64,000 nucleotides of DNA from Planctomycetia bacterium (GTDB lineage Bacteria; Planctomycetota; Planctomycetia; Pirellulales; Thermoguttaceae): assembly GCA_030539295.1 (NCBI GenBank), contig JAUNSJ010000015.1, positions 1 through 64,000 of the forward strand. The letters are read 5' to 3'. This document shows positions 9,003 to 18,150 of this stretch, one piece after another (the stretch's first letter is position 1; every line of letters starts with the position of its first letter). The notes beneath the pieces are model-generated. The model saw only the letters and a list, made by a program, of their open reading frames with translations. It made no database searches and had not been told where the DNA came from. The position numbers and the translations under genes are program-made.

Positions 9003-10958
9003 ATGAAAATGAACAAAAAAAGGTCGGCTCAATGGTGCCTCGGTGGCCTGCTCCTTTTGGGGCTGGTGGCAGGGACCGCCCGACAGGTAACCTCTCAATG
9101 TTGTGGCGACCGGGGAATCAGCTATCCGGCGCCTCTTGCGGCTCCCATGGTTGTTCAGCGGCCGGTAACCGTGGTCGTCGACCGGCCGGTCGTCCCGGTA
9201 ACCACGTTGCGCCCGATCGTCGTTACGGCCGCGCGACCGGTCAACTCCTGTTCGGTGTGCACGGCACCTGTGGCTGCCTGTCCAACCTCGCGAACCGTGG
9301 CCGAGACGGTCATGCAGGAGCAGGAAGTCACCACGTACGAAACCGTCTGGGAAGAAGAGACCCGTTACAGGACCAAGACGATAAGCCGCCAGATACCGGA
9401 AACTTCCGTGCGAATGGAAACGTATCAAGTTTCGCGTCCTGTCTGGGAGACGATCGAGAAAGACACCTCCTACGATGTAGTGCGTTACGTTGCCGAGACT
9501 TCTGAACGCGAGGAGTACGAAACGGTCTCTCGTCCGGTCACAGAAGTGCAGGAGCGTCAGATTACGGAAACGGTCCAGCGCCCGGTTCAGACCACGGTCA
9601 TGCAGGAGCGTCAGGTTACGGTTCAGCGCCCGGTGACCTCGTGCCAAACGCAGATACAGGACCAGGGTCGTTACGTGACCGCGTACACGCCGCAGCCGCC
9701 GCGCGAGTACACGCGTCTGACGTGGCAGCGTGCTGGGGAGTATTACGACCCCGCGACCGGAACGACGAAATGGCGGGCGCCTGGTCTCTACTGGACGCCC
9801 CTGACCGCGCCGCCCCAAGTTAAGGCGCAGCAGGTCTATCAGGCGAATTACGTTGCCGTGCAAGTTCCGGTCACCACTTACGTGCCGGAAACGATAACCG
9901 AGCAGGTTCCTGTTAGCGTGACGAGCTGGCAGCAGGAGCAGATTACGCGAACGGAGCAGGTTCCGGTCACACGCTATGTCCAGGAACAGGTAGCGAAAAA
10001 GGTCCCGGTCACGACGTACAAACCCGTAACCGAGCGCGTCGTTCAGAAGACGCCTGTCAAGGTTTGTCGCATGGAAACGGAAGAAAAAGTTCGTGAAATT
10101 CCGACCACGACTTATAAGACGGTGACCGAGGTCGTGCAAGAGCCGTACACGGTCCGCGTCGCGCGGCAAGTTCCGAAGACGGTTAAGGTTATGAAGCCTG
10201 TTACCGTCTACAAGACGATAACGGAGCAACCGGCGGTGTCTCCCTGCTGCGGAGCCTCGATTACAACGACCAGTAGTGCGACGCCGTCGACTCTGTCGAC
10301 CGAATCCCAGTCGCCTGTGGTTATGCCGGCCCCGACCTCCGCCCCGGCACAAGCACCGGCCCCTGCGGCGCAAACACCAGCCCCCGCGGCGAGTGAGCCT
10401 GCTTCCACGGTTCCTGCCTTAACGGAACGAACGGACCTGCCGACTTCTCTTTCGACGGAGCCGGCGACAACCTCCGTTGCACGCCCGGTTACTCCTTCGG
10501 TTCCTGCGCCGCTGCCGGATACGTCCCGACTTTTCTCGGCGCCGACGCCCCCGGCTTCGGCTGATACTGCCAGTCACGCCCCGACTCTCGCTCCGGAAAA
10601 GGCCGCGTCCCACGAGAACGCTCCTGTTGCGGACCCGGTCGTCAATCCGATTCGGCAAGCGAATCACATAGAAGCGGTAGTAACGGCTCCCCCTCTTGCG
10701 GGTAATCAGCCGGCAACGCAGACCGTCCGGCGTCCGGAATCGACTCCCGAATCCGTTCAGGGGAGTACGCCCGATCACGCCGCTGGCGTACAGAAGCCGG
10801 CTACTGCCCCTGACCCTGCCGCCCCTGCGGTCCAGGACGCTCCTGCCAAGGTCGACAGTCCTGCAAGCGACGGCGAGCGGTTTGAAACAACGGAAACGCC
10901 CACGGAGCCGGCTGTGACTCCGCCTCACGTTTCGCCCACCTCTTACTTTCGTAACTGA
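9003..10958 (+). CDS. YTV-repeat planctomycete cell-wall protein
   Basis: A secreted structural protein. ATG 9003 follows GGGAG; residues 1-30 form a signal peptide (LGGLLLLGLVAG) that ends before a Cys-Cys pair. Residues about 40-430 are dozens of short imperfect repeats alternating Val/Thr/Tyr/Glu, such as VTTYVPETITEQVPV and VPVTTYKPVTERVV, with scattered single cysteines (NSCSVC, TSCQTQ, KVCRME, SPCCG). This is the pattern of the YTV domain found in Rhodopirellula wall proteins. An aromatic insert (YYDPATGTTKWRAPGLYW, about 255-275) interrupts them. The last 210 residues are a Pro/Ala/Thr-rich disordered tail. DNA repeats within the gene match (CAGGAGCGTCAG near 9549 and 9603). Its promoter is one of the strongest in the window. 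The wall role is known for the family and inferred here. Confidence 0.85.
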   Translation: MKMNKKRSAQWCLGGLLLLGLVAGTARQVTSQCCGDRGISYPAPLAAPMVVQRPVTVVVDRPVVPVTTLRPIVVTAARPVNSCSVCTAPVAACPTSRTVAETVMQEQEVTTYETVWEEETRYRTKTISRQIPETSVRMETYQVSRPVWETIEKDTSYDVVRYVAETSEREEYETVSRPVTEVQERQITETVQRPVQTTVMQERQVTVQRPVTSCQTQIQDQGRYVTAYTPQPPREYTRLTWQRAGEYYDPATGTTKWRAPGLYWTPLTAPPQVKAQQVYQANYVAVQVPVTTYVPETITEQVPVSVTSWQQEQITRTEQVPVTRYVQEQVAKKVPVTTYKPVTERVVQKTPVKVCRMETEEKVREIPTTTYKTVTEVVQEPYTVRVARQVPKTVKVMKPVTVYKTITEQPAVSPCCGASITTTSSATPSTLSTESQSPVVMPAPTSAPAQAPAPAAQTPAPAASEPASTVPALTERTDLPTSLSTEPATTSVARPVTPSVPAPLPDTSRLFSAPTPPASADTASHAPTLAPEKAASHENAPVADPVVNPIRQANHIEAVVTAPPLAGNQPATQTVRRPESTPESVQGSTPDHAAGVQKPATAPDPAAPAVQDAPAKVDSPASDGERFETTETPTEPAVTPPHVSPTSYFRN

Positions 10959-11197
10959 CGTCTTCGCGAGGTGGCAGCGAGCAGTTTGCCTCTGCTGCCA
11001 CACAGCGGCCAGTCCCCGATTGCGGGTGTGCGGGTGACTCGGTATAAAGCGTCGGTTTTCGTTTTGTCGGGAGAAGCTCGCTTCCCTGACGCCCGTGTTC
11101 CGCTGTGCGTTGTCCCTACCCGCATGGGGGCGTCTCACGCAGCGGACAACAAGCCGTGTCTGCAGGACGAATGACCATCAAACCTGTTCGGCTTGGC
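10959..11197. other. Intergenic stretch after the YTV gene
   Basis: About 240 bases with no convincing ORF. It holds an 8-bp inverted repeat (GTGGCAGC 10971-10978, GCTGCCAC 10994-11001) and, near 11100-11147, two overlapping inverted pairs (GTTGTCC with GGACAAC, CCGCTG with CAGCGG). It is probably transcribed as a long 3' untranslated region ending at the terminator 11198-11244. A small RNA is possible but not shown. Confidence 0.3.
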
Positions 11198-11244
11198 GAA
11201 GGCACGTGGTCCTAACCATCACCACGTGCCTTCATTTTTATTTA
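11198..11244 (+). terminator. Strong terminator downstream of the YTV gene
   Basis: A perfect 13-bp stem (GAAGGCACGTGGT 11198-11210, complement 11221-11233) with a 10-base loop, then ATTTTTATTTA. Confidence 0.92.
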
Positions 11245-11326
11245 TTGAACGATTTTTGAGTAGAGAATAAACATCGATTGCCTAATATTTAATTCGAAAT
11301 CAAACATTCCATAAACGGTAAATTTA

Positions 11327-14300
11327 GTGACCCCTCCATTATCAGCAGGTTCTTCCAACAACCTTACAGCATTTGTCTTGACACGGCTTGTGTCGAAGGC
11401 GAAATGCAAGAGATTTTTGTTAATTGCTACTTTAATAGTTTTCTCTATTATGCCCTGTTTCTCTTGGGGGCAGGAGAAAGAGGATGCGGGTAAGGCCCTT
11501 TTCCCCGTACCGCGAGCGACCCGGGATGAGGTTGAGAACATTCTGAAACTTCTCGCGGACAAGGATTACGCAACCGCCACGGAAAAACTGCAAAAGATTG
11601 TCTTGGGTCAGGACGACTATTTCCTCGCGCGAAGCCTGGTGCAAAACGAAGAAAATCCGGAAGATCATCTCGTCTGTCCCGGCACGACGACACGCACCCT
11701 GCAAACGGACCTTCCGCAGCTCTTTGACAGACTGGACAGCAGCGAGCGTGACCTTCTGCTTTTGGCCAGTGAATCGACGGCGGAAGAGCAGTATCGGGCA
11801 GCCTTGGCCGGAGTGAACGTCGATCGGGCCTTATTGGCCGCGGTATCAACGGGCTTTCCCTTGACGGACGCCGGTAAGAAGGCGGCCATCCTACTGGCCG
11901 CGCTGCGATTGCATGATGGATACCGCCTGACAACGGACGATTCTCTGCGCCGGATCCTGTCACTGCCAGCGGACGCGCGAGCGGCGTTTGAGCCTACTGT
12001 GACTCTGCTTGCCGCGGAGGCGGCCCTGACTCGCGACGATCAGAAGACTGCACTGCAACTTGCAGAAAATCTCTTTACGCAATTTCCGAATTTAACTTTT
12101 TCTTTAGATAACGTCGCAATAAATAATGCGGAGGAACTGACGGCCTTCCTTGAGCAAAAGATTCATCAGGAGCAATCGGCCGGACCACAGGACCCCGATC
12201 GTTTAGCGGATTCCAAAGACGCGGCGAATTCCACGCCGGTCGCGACGGACGAATTTTCACAGCTCTGTTGGACGGATCGAATAACCCCAGTTGAGCGGGA
12301 AGTCCTCAAAAGGGAACTCTTCTTCCCCAGCGCGGTACACGGTCAGCCGCAGCCCGTGGCGCCCCGACCCCTTCTCATGAATGGACAACTGGTGCGATAT
12401 TCGGGGCTGACTCTTACTGCCCGGGACGTGGCCCGTGGAGAATTGGTCTGGTCGTCTGCTCGTGCTGCGATTGAGATTCCCGATTCGCTTAAGCCGAGTT
12501 ACGAGGGCACGGTGGCGCAAACGGGCAGCGCGGTCTTGCCGGAGCAATTTGCCCTGTGCGGAAGTGTTTTCATGTCCCGAAACGCAACGGAGTCGGAACT
12601 CGTCCCGGCAGGCTCGCGAATTTTGCACGTGGAGTCGGCCCTTCCAGGAATGGACCGACGCGTAGCGACGACGGACGGCGACGTCGCACTCCCCTTACCG
12701 GAACTCTGGCGTGGCAATACGCTCCTTGCGCGAGACGCGGCAACCGGCGAGGTCCTCTGGAGTGTGGGTCGAGTCCCTTATATAAATGGTCTTCTGTCGA
12801 AAATTGCGGACTTGGCGCTCCAGCCGGGCGCAACGACGTCTGGTGAGTTCGACGTTTATGCGGAGTCCCTTTCGCGAGACAAGTTGGGGCAGGTCTATTT
12901 TTGCGGCCCGCCCCTGGTCCATGATGACCGGGTTTATATTATTGGCGAGGATGAAATAGGGCCGTCGTTATTCGTATTGGCCCTGGAGGATGGTCGTCTT
13001 CTGTTTCAAAGGAGGTTTGCCGCGGCCTTATCGCCCATATCCCAAGACTGTCTCCGCTCCTTTTACGGAATAAAACCGTTGCTGTACGACAATCTGCTCT
13101 TCTGCCCCGGCTCGCAAGGTCAGCTGGCCGCGTTTGATTTCGATTCACTCCGCTTACGTTGGCTGTTCGTGCCGCATACCAGTCCGTTGCCGTCGCGCGG
13201 CGGGTCCTACCGCGAGGCACTGACGGCGGTCAAGGTAGCCCCACTCCCCTGGAAGCCTCTGCGGCTCGACTTGCGCAACGACGGTACGCTGACGCTGGCG
13301 ATGACAGCACGCGATACCATCTACTCGCTCGACCCGTCCTCCGGGCGTCTGCTCCAAACGGAGACCTGGTCCTCGCAGCCGCAAGTCGGGTCGATGGCGG
13401 AGACAGGTTCCGGGCCTCTTGTAACCGGTGAGTTCCTGATTCGCCCCGGTCTGGCCGAAACTTCTGTTTGGTCTCGAACTCCGGTCGCCTCGCCCGCGAT
13501 TTTCTCTTTAAGTGAAGTGGAACGGTCGGAGCATGTGACTTCTGGCCCCGGTCCTGCGCCCGATGTTTCGCAGGACGCGGTGACGCTGGCTCCGCCTTGG
13601 CCGGAAGGAGAAATTGACCCGATTCAGCGTGCGGCTCCCACAGGTCAGCCTCATGTCACGAAAGAGATTCAGCCTCGGCTCCCTGCAGGCGTGAGCATAG
13701 TCGACGATACGCAAGCCTGGCATGGAACGATTCGTGGCCCTGTGGTTACGGCAGACCCGCCGGAGGCGACCGACGGGACAACGCAATGGCATGTCGATCA
13801 TTCGGGCCAACTCGTGGCAACCGACCTGACGAACGGGACGACGCTCTGGACCTACCCGGAAGGGGACCTGGAAGTCTTTACCGACCTTGCGCAACGGGGA
13901 AGCGAACTGTATTTGCGTGTGGCGACGCCGACGGAAGAACGTCTTCGCCTTCTGGACGCGGCGACAGGGAACGTGCAAAAGGAGTCCGTTTTGCCCGAGG
14001 GTATTGGCGCTTTTACCGGCTTGATGGCGTGCCGGACCGTTAACGATGAGAGCGTGGAACTCATTGCAATACCGACCCTTATGGACGCAAGTCCGTCGGC
14101 CGTGGCGCAAGTTGGGCGGGAGGACCTGATTCTCCGGCTGCCACACGCTCATCTGCTGGCAGTCTGTAGTGGCCAGGGGCGGCTGGTCGTTTGCGACACA
14201 CAGCGCTGCGCGATTCTTGTGGACATAGAGCAGTCGAGTCCCGACTCGGCCGGGCCGGTAACCGGGTTCAATCTCTGGCGGGATCAGGAAGGTCTTTTGG

Positions 14301-14749
14301 CCTTGTTCTGGTACGAGCCACAACATATTCAGCGGCCTTCGACGAAGATTGAGTCCGTCTGCGAGGCGGACGAGCGACCGATCGTTTGCGGCTTGTGTCA
14401 GCGTTTTAATGAGCAGGGAGAACCGCAGTGGCTTGTTCCGGAGGAGCTGTACGACACGTTTTATTTGCGAACGCAGCCGTCAGAGTTACCGGTGCTCGTC
14501 TTTGCCAAACGGGTTACGAGCGACCGCCGCGGCTCCTGGCTGGCTGTGCGTGCCCTGGATAAACGAACCGGTGAGCTTCGGTTCAACGCAAAACTTCCCG
14601 ACTGCGATCTCTCACTCGCCGCGCCCGACGAGTTCCCTGTGTTTGCCTCTTTTGGTGACGAGGCGGGGACACTGAAGATTACATGTCGGGACCAGGAATT
14701 TTTATTCCAGTTCAAGGAACCCGAAGATGACGTCCCGCAAGAAGAATAA
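11327..14749 (+). CDS. Exported PQQ-like beta-propeller repeat protein
   Basis: A very large protein (up to 1140 aa) of the outer-membrane-assembly/PQQ propeller type seen often in planctomycetes. The start is uncertain: GTG 11327 is the longest choice and has no clear ribosome site; TTG or GTG codons near 11378-11393 would place a compact signal peptide (FLLIATLIVFSIMPCFSWGQ) nearer the N-terminus. After a helical tetratricopeptide-like region (about 60-300), propeller blades recur with the typical LVWSSAR, GEVLWSVG, DGRLLFQRRF, GTTLWTYPEG and LRFNAKLP strands. No catalytic quinone residues were recognised. A scaffold or binding role in the envelope is inferred. It overlaps the next gene by 23 bp, so the two are coupled. 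Confidence 0.8.
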   Translation: MTPPLSAGSSNNLTAFVLTRLVSKAKCKRFLLIATLIVFSIMPCFSWGQEKEDAGKALFPVPRATRDEVENILKLLADKDYATATEKLQKIVLGQDDYFLARSLVQNEENPEDHLVCPGTTTRTLQTDLPQLFDRLDSSERDLLLLASESTAEEQYRAALAGVNVDRALLAAVSTGFPLTDAGKKAAILLAALRLHDGYRLTTDDSLRRILSLPADARAAFEPTVTLLAAEAALTRDDQKTALQLAENLFTQFPNLTFSLDNVAINNAEELTAFLEQKIHQEQSAGPQDPDRLADSKDAANSTPVATDEFSQLCWTDRITPVEREVLKRELFFPSAVHGQPQPVAPRPLLMNGQLVRYSGLTLTARDVARGELVWSSARAAIEIPDSLKPSYEGTVAQTGSAVLPEQFALCGSVFMSRNATESELVPAGSRILHVESALPGMDRRVATTDGDVALPLPELWRGNTLLARDAATGEVLWSVGRVPYINGLLSKIADLALQPGATTSGEFDVYAESLSRDKLGQVYFCGPPLVHDDRVYIIGEDEIGPSLFVLALEDGRLLFQRRFAAALSPISQDCLRSFYGIKPLLYDNLLFCPGSQGQLAAFDFDSLRLRWLFVPHTSPLPSRGGSYREALTAVKVAPLPWKPLRLDLRNDGTLTLAMTARDTIYSLDPSSGRLLQTETWSSQPQVGSMAETGSGPLVTGEFLIRPGLAETSVWSRTPVASPAIFSLSEVERSEHVTSGPGPAPDVSQDAVTLAPPWPEGEIDPIQRAAPTGQPHVTKEIQPRLPAGVSIVDDTQAWHGTIRGPVVTADPPEATDGTTQWHVDHSGQLVATDLTNGTTLWTYPEGDLEVFTDLAQRGSELYLRVATPTEERLRLLDAATGNVQKESVLPEGIGAFTGLMACRTVNDESVELIAIPTLMDASPSAVAQVGREDLILRLPHAHLLAVCSGQGRLVVCDTQRCAILVDIEQSSPDSAGPVTGFNLWRDQEGLLALFWYEPQHIQRPSTKIESVCEADERPIVCGLCQRFNEQGEPQWLVPEELYDTFYLRTQPSELPVLVFAKRVTSDRRGSWLAVRALDKRTGELRFNAKLPDCDLSLAAPDEFPVFASFGDEAGTLKITCRDQEFLFQFKEPEDDVPQEE

Positions 14750-16037
14750 GAAAAGGAAGAAGACAGAAGGCAGCGTCAAGAGCGCATCCATCTTGAAACA
14801 GAGCGTCGACTACGGAGTGGAGTACGGACTGGAGTCAGGCTTGGAGGCCGGTCTGCGTTCCGGGCCAATACACGGTCTCCGGGAAGGACTGGAGGAGGCC
14901 GTGGTCGACGGTGTGGAAGATGCGGCGGAATTGGCCTTGACTGAAGAATTCGATCCGACGTCCGGCACGCCGGAGCAGACCGATTTGACTGGTGCGAAAC
15001 GTAAGAGTAAGATGCGGCGCTTCCTCTTCTGGATGAAGATTGTAGTTATTTTCCTCGTGCTCGGCTGGATTTCCTGGCGGCTTGAGCAGTCGTGGACGGA
15101 GATACGGCAGTACGACTGGCGCGTCTGCTGGCCCTGGATTCTCGTTTCGAGCGTGGTGTATCTTTTGGCCTACTTTCCGGCGGCTCTGTTGTGGTACTTA
15201 TCGCTCGGCTGGCTTGGTCAGTCGCCTCCCTTTTTTGTCGCGATTCGTGCCTTTTACGCCAGTCAGCTTGGCAAGTATCTGCCGGGCAAGGCCATGGTGG
15301 TCATAATACGTTCCGGCATGGTGGCGGGCGAGAAAGTACGAATGAGCGTGGCGGCGGTCGCGGTTTTTTACGAGACCCTGACCATGATGGCGACCGGGGC
15401 GTTCCTGGCGGCTTTGGTCGTGCTGTTGGCGTTTCGTGAGCATTGGACATATTCTGTTATGGCGACGGGAGTTATGTTTGTTGTTGGCATTCCTCTGCTC
15501 CCTCCTGTCTTTTTGCGAATCCTGAAAATTTTGCACATAGGTCGGAACGACGCGAAACTTGCCGCGCGCCTTCATGAGTTAACCTGGCGCAGTTTGGCCT
15601 GCGGAGCTGGTCTTATGATGATCTTATGGTTGCTCTTCGGCGTGAGTCTATGGGCCGCGATTCATGGACTGGGGGTCGCGCCCGGCGAATTCTGGCAGAA
15701 TTTACCTCGCTATGTGTCGGTAACCGCTCTGGCGATTGTTTTGGGCTTTGCCGTGCCGATTACTCCCAGTGGTTTCGGTATTCGCGAACTCGTCCTATCG
15801 ACGTTACTCATTCCGTACTTTGAACTTATACTCGCTATGCCGGAAAACAGCGGGGTTCACGTCACGGCATCGAATCTGTCGCTTATTGTCTCTCTGGAGC
15901 AGCGGTTGATTTCAATAGTCGCGGAATTGGGCCTGGTCGCCTTGTTCTTTATTATCCCTGCTCTCCGGTTCTTGACAATGAAGATAAAAGCAGGTAGAAT
16001 AAAAAGGAAAGAAAATGAGGGTCGGGCGGAGGATTGA
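14727..16037 (+). CDS. Lysylphosphatidylglycerol synthase TM/flippase-like membrane protein
   Basis: Multi-pass inner membrane protein of the LPG_synthase_TM (UPF0104, AglD/MprF membrane part) family. Family members move or modify lipid-linked substrates. About eight hydrophobic helices lie between residues 100 and 420; conserved family pieces are FYASQLGKYLPGK, the VFYETL turn and the ITPSGFGIRE motif. The first 95 residues are cytoplasmic and odd: a lysine-rich start, then a run of glycine-centred tetrapeptides (YGVE YGLE SGLE AGLR, HGLR EGLE) and acidic linkers. It has no C-terminal synthase domain, so it is flippase-like only. It begins inside the PQQ gene and is translationally coupled to it. 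Confidence 0.82.
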   Translation: MTSRKKNKKRKKTEGSVKSASILKQSVDYGVEYGLESGLEAGLRSGPIHGLREGLEEAVVDGVEDAAELALTEEFDPTSGTPEQTDLTGAKRKSKMRRFLFWMKIVVIFLVLGWISWRLEQSWTEIRQYDWRVCWPWILVSSVVYLLAYFPAALLWYLSLGWLGQSPPFFVAIRAFYASQLGKYLPGKAMVVIIRSGMVAGEKVRMSVAAVAVFYETLTMMATGAFLAALVVLLAFREHWTYSVMATGVMFVVGIPLLPPVFLRILKILHIGRNDAKLAARLHELTWRSLACGAGLMMILWLLFGVSLWAAIHGLGVAPGEFWQNLPRYVSVTALAIVLGFAVPITPSGFGIRELVLSTLLIPYFELILAMPENSGVHVTASNLSLIVSLEQRLISIVAELGLVALFFIIPALRFLTMKIKAGRIKRKENEGRAED

Positions 16038-16192
16038 CATGGTCCACTTTTGCGAAGGCAGGGACATGCTCCCCTCGGACGAGACGTTCACATTTCCGGC
16101 GTCTCTGACTCGTGCGGGTTGAAGTACGAGCGCAGGTCAGAGTAAGGCGGAAACACGAGTATAAAGCGGAGAAACAGGGAGAAGGAGAAACG

Positions 16193-16903
16193 ATGGGCAG
16201 TCGCGAGACCATTTTGGAGGCCATACGAAGTGCCTTGGCCGAAGAACGAGCGGAATGCGGGGAACGGGAATTGCCGGCGGTCCCGGAAGTTTGGGCCATG
16301 GAAGAGCTTGAAAACGAGGAGATGGTGCGGGAATTTGAAACGAACCTCCGCTCGGTTGCCGGGGAACTGGTACGCTGTGATAACGAGGAAGACGCGGCGG
16401 ACAAGGCGGCCGGGCTGCTGGCCTCTCTGGTCGATGGTCCGATTACCGTCGGCGTTATGAATGAGAGCGAGACGAAAAATCTCCTGGCCGCGGCCAAGAG
16501 AGTTGGGGAAGAGTTCCACCTGCGCATGACCGTGCTTGACGCGCCGGCGAACCCCGCTGATGCCGACCCGCGTCAAATGCAGGCGATGGATGCCAGTCTC
16601 GTGCGTGCCGAACTCCTGCTGGCCGATACGGGCAGTGCCGTTATCCACGCCGCAAGTGCCTTTGACCGCATGCTTTGCTATCTTTCTCCCGCTTGCTTTG
16701 TGGTGGCCCGACGTTCGCAACTTCGTGAGCACATGCCACATGCCTGGCCCGAATTACTCAAAAAACTCGACCCGAACGTTAGCCCGGCGGGCGAATTCCT
16801 CATTGTTACCGGGCCTAGTCGCACGGCCGATATCGAAAAGATTCTCGTACTCGGCGTGCACGGTCCGCGAAAACTCGTTGTACTTCTGCTCAACGATGTC
16901 TGA
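16193..16903 (+). CDS. lutC: LutC/LUD-domain protein (lactate utilisation type)
   Basis: A 236-residue soluble protein of the LUD family, whose members work with LutA and LutB in L-lactate oxidation or bind related ligands. It shows the typical LLADTGSAV strand and the C-terminal TGPSRTADIEKILVLGVHGP motif. ATG 16193 is chosen because GGAGAAGGAGAAACG precedes it; upstream codons to 16112 lack a site. Neither lutA nor lutB is in the window, so its partners must be elsewhere or its role differs. It follows the flippase-like gene by 155 bp. Confidence 0.88.
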   Translation: MGSRETILEAIRSALAEERAECGERELPAVPEVWAMEELENEEMVREFETNLRSVAGELVRCDNEEDAADKAAGLLASLVDGPITVGVMNESETKNLLAAAKRVGEEFHLRMTVLDAPANPADADPRQMQAMDASLVRAELLLADTGSAVIHAASAFDRMLCYLSPACFVVARRSQLREHMPHAWPELLKKLDPNVSPAGEFLIVTGPSRTADIEKILVLGVHGPRKLVVLLLNDV

Positions 16904-16998
16904 CGCGGCCCGCTGCGTGGGTCGGTGCCCTTTCCGATGCCACGGACCCTGTTAGGGGGAGGACCGCCTGTTCTCACACCCATTTCAACGACCCCAGT

Positions 16999-17036
16999 TT
17001 TACCATAAGCCAAACAATTTACCATAAGCCAAACGT
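16999..17036 (+). repeat. 19-bp tandem duplication upstream of pyrF
   Basis: TTTACCATAAGCCAAAC occurs at 16999-17015 and again at 17018-17034, period 19. The second copy ends next to the GGAG ribosome site of pyrF. It may be a binding site or a slippage duplication. Confidence 0.85.
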
Positions 17037-17049
17037 GGAGTAATCTGCC

Positions 17050-18024
17050 TTGATTTCGTTTTCTGACCGACTTGCCTCTGCTGTGAAAAAGAAAAAAACG
17101 CCTGTTCTCGTCGGACTTGACCCGCGCTGGGCGCAACTTCCCACGCAGTTCACCGACGGTAAAGACAAGAGTAACCCGGACGTTGTCGCCGCCGCTTTTG
17201 AGGACTTTTGTTATGCCGTGCTCGATGTTGTCGCGGAACTGGTCCCGGCGGTCAAACCGCAGGCGGCGTTTTTTGAGCAGTATGGTCCCTCGGGCATGAA
17301 GGCGTTGGCGAACGTGATTGCCTATGCGCATAAGAAGGGGCTGCTGGTCCTCTTTGACGGAAAACGCAACGATATAGGTTCGACGGCTTCGGCGTATGCG
17401 GCGGGTCTGCTCGGCGCGGGTGGGCAAAGTCCGTGGGGGGCCGACGCTTTGACCGTCAGTCCGTATTTGGGGGATGACAGTCTAACCCCCTTTGTAGAGA
17501 CGGCGCAGGAGCGGGGCGCGGGCATATTCATTCTGGTTAAGACGTCGAATCCCGGCGGTGCCATGTTACAGGACCTGCTGGTCACGCGGTCGCCGTCGAT
17601 GGGGGAAGAAGGTTCTTTGGAGCCTTTATACCGCGTTGTCGGGCGTTATGTAAATGACCTGTCGGTCCAGAGCCGTGCGCGAGGAATCTCGGCGGCCAAT
17701 CCCTACGGGGACGTGGGCGCGGTCGTCGGTGCGACGTGGCCGGAGCAGTTAACGGAACTGCGTCAGGTCATGAAACAGACGTGGTTCCTTGTCCCCGGTT
17801 ACGGGAGTCAGGGGGGTGGTGCACGGGACGTCGCCGGGGCCTTTGACGAGAACGGACTTGGCGCCTTGATCAATAATTCACGCGGGATTCTTTTCGCCTT
17901 TCGAAGTGATAAATATTCGAATCAGTATGGCGAATCGAATTGGGAACGGGCCGTGGAAGCGGCGACGCGGGACATGGTCGCCTCATTAGCGGCCGAAACG
18001 TCCGCAGGACGCCTTGATTTTTGA
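17050..18024 (+). CDS. pyrF: Orotidine 5'-phosphate decarboxylase (type 2)
   Basis: Decarboxylates OMP to UMP, the last step of de novo pyrimidine synthesis. The long type-2 form (324 aa) starts VGLDPRW near residue 20 and carries the catalytic DGKRNDI motif at 103-109 (D103, K105, D108). Phosphate-binding residues sit in the C-terminal PGYGSQGG loop. TTG 17050 is the start, supported by GTGGAG at 17035-17040. A 19-bp tandem duplication lies directly upstream. Downstream is a hairpin that may terminate it or belong to the RNA switch of the next gene. Confidence 0.94.
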   Translation: MISFSDRLASAVKKKKTPVLVGLDPRWAQLPTQFTDGKDKSNPDVVAAAFEDFCYAVLDVVAELVPAVKPQAAFFEQYGPSGMKALANVIAYAHKKGLLVLFDGKRNDIGSTASAYAAGLLGAGGQSPWGADALTVSPYLGDDSLTPFVETAQERGAGIFILVKTSNPGGAMLQDLLVTRSPSMGEEGSLEPLYRVVGRYVNDLSVQSRARGISAANPYGDVGAVVGATWPEQLTELRQVMKQTWFLVPGYGSQGGGARDVAGAFDENGLGALINNSRGILFAFRSDKYSNQYGESNWERAVEAATRDMVASLAAETSAGRLDF

Positions 18025-18052
18025 CAATATAAACAAATACGACCGGCGCTAC

Positions 18053-18145
18053 GCCCCTTGAAGGATATCACAAGGGGCTGGCGTTTGCGGTTTTTGCAAG
18101 AGTACACCCCGCCTTAACTACACAATTTGATATCCCTTAAAGGAG
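18053..18145 (+). promoter_or_regulatory. Candidate RNA switch: terminator-like hairpin versus SD-sequestering stem
   Basis: GCCCCTTG (18053-18060) pairs perfectly with CAAGGGGC (18071-18078), followed by a weakly T-rich stretch. The same CCTTG also begins 18056-18070, which is nearly complementary to 18128-18143 (TGATATCC then CTTAAAGG, 14 pairs with one bulge and one mismatch). That second stem covers the AGGAG ribosome site of the gene starting at 18151. The two stems exclude each other. No known riboswitch family was recognised. Confidence 0.5.
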
Positions 18146-18150
18146 TCTTT

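Noticed and set aside
8976..10373. 465-residue open frame on the minus strand opposite the YTV gene
   Set aside because: It is Arg-rich and mirrors the repetitive codons of the YTV gene on the other strand; no ribosome site or family signature.
18021..18026. TTGACA after pyrF as a promoter for the fusion gene
   Set aside because: No -10-like box at 16 to 18 bp; the position reads CGGCGC.
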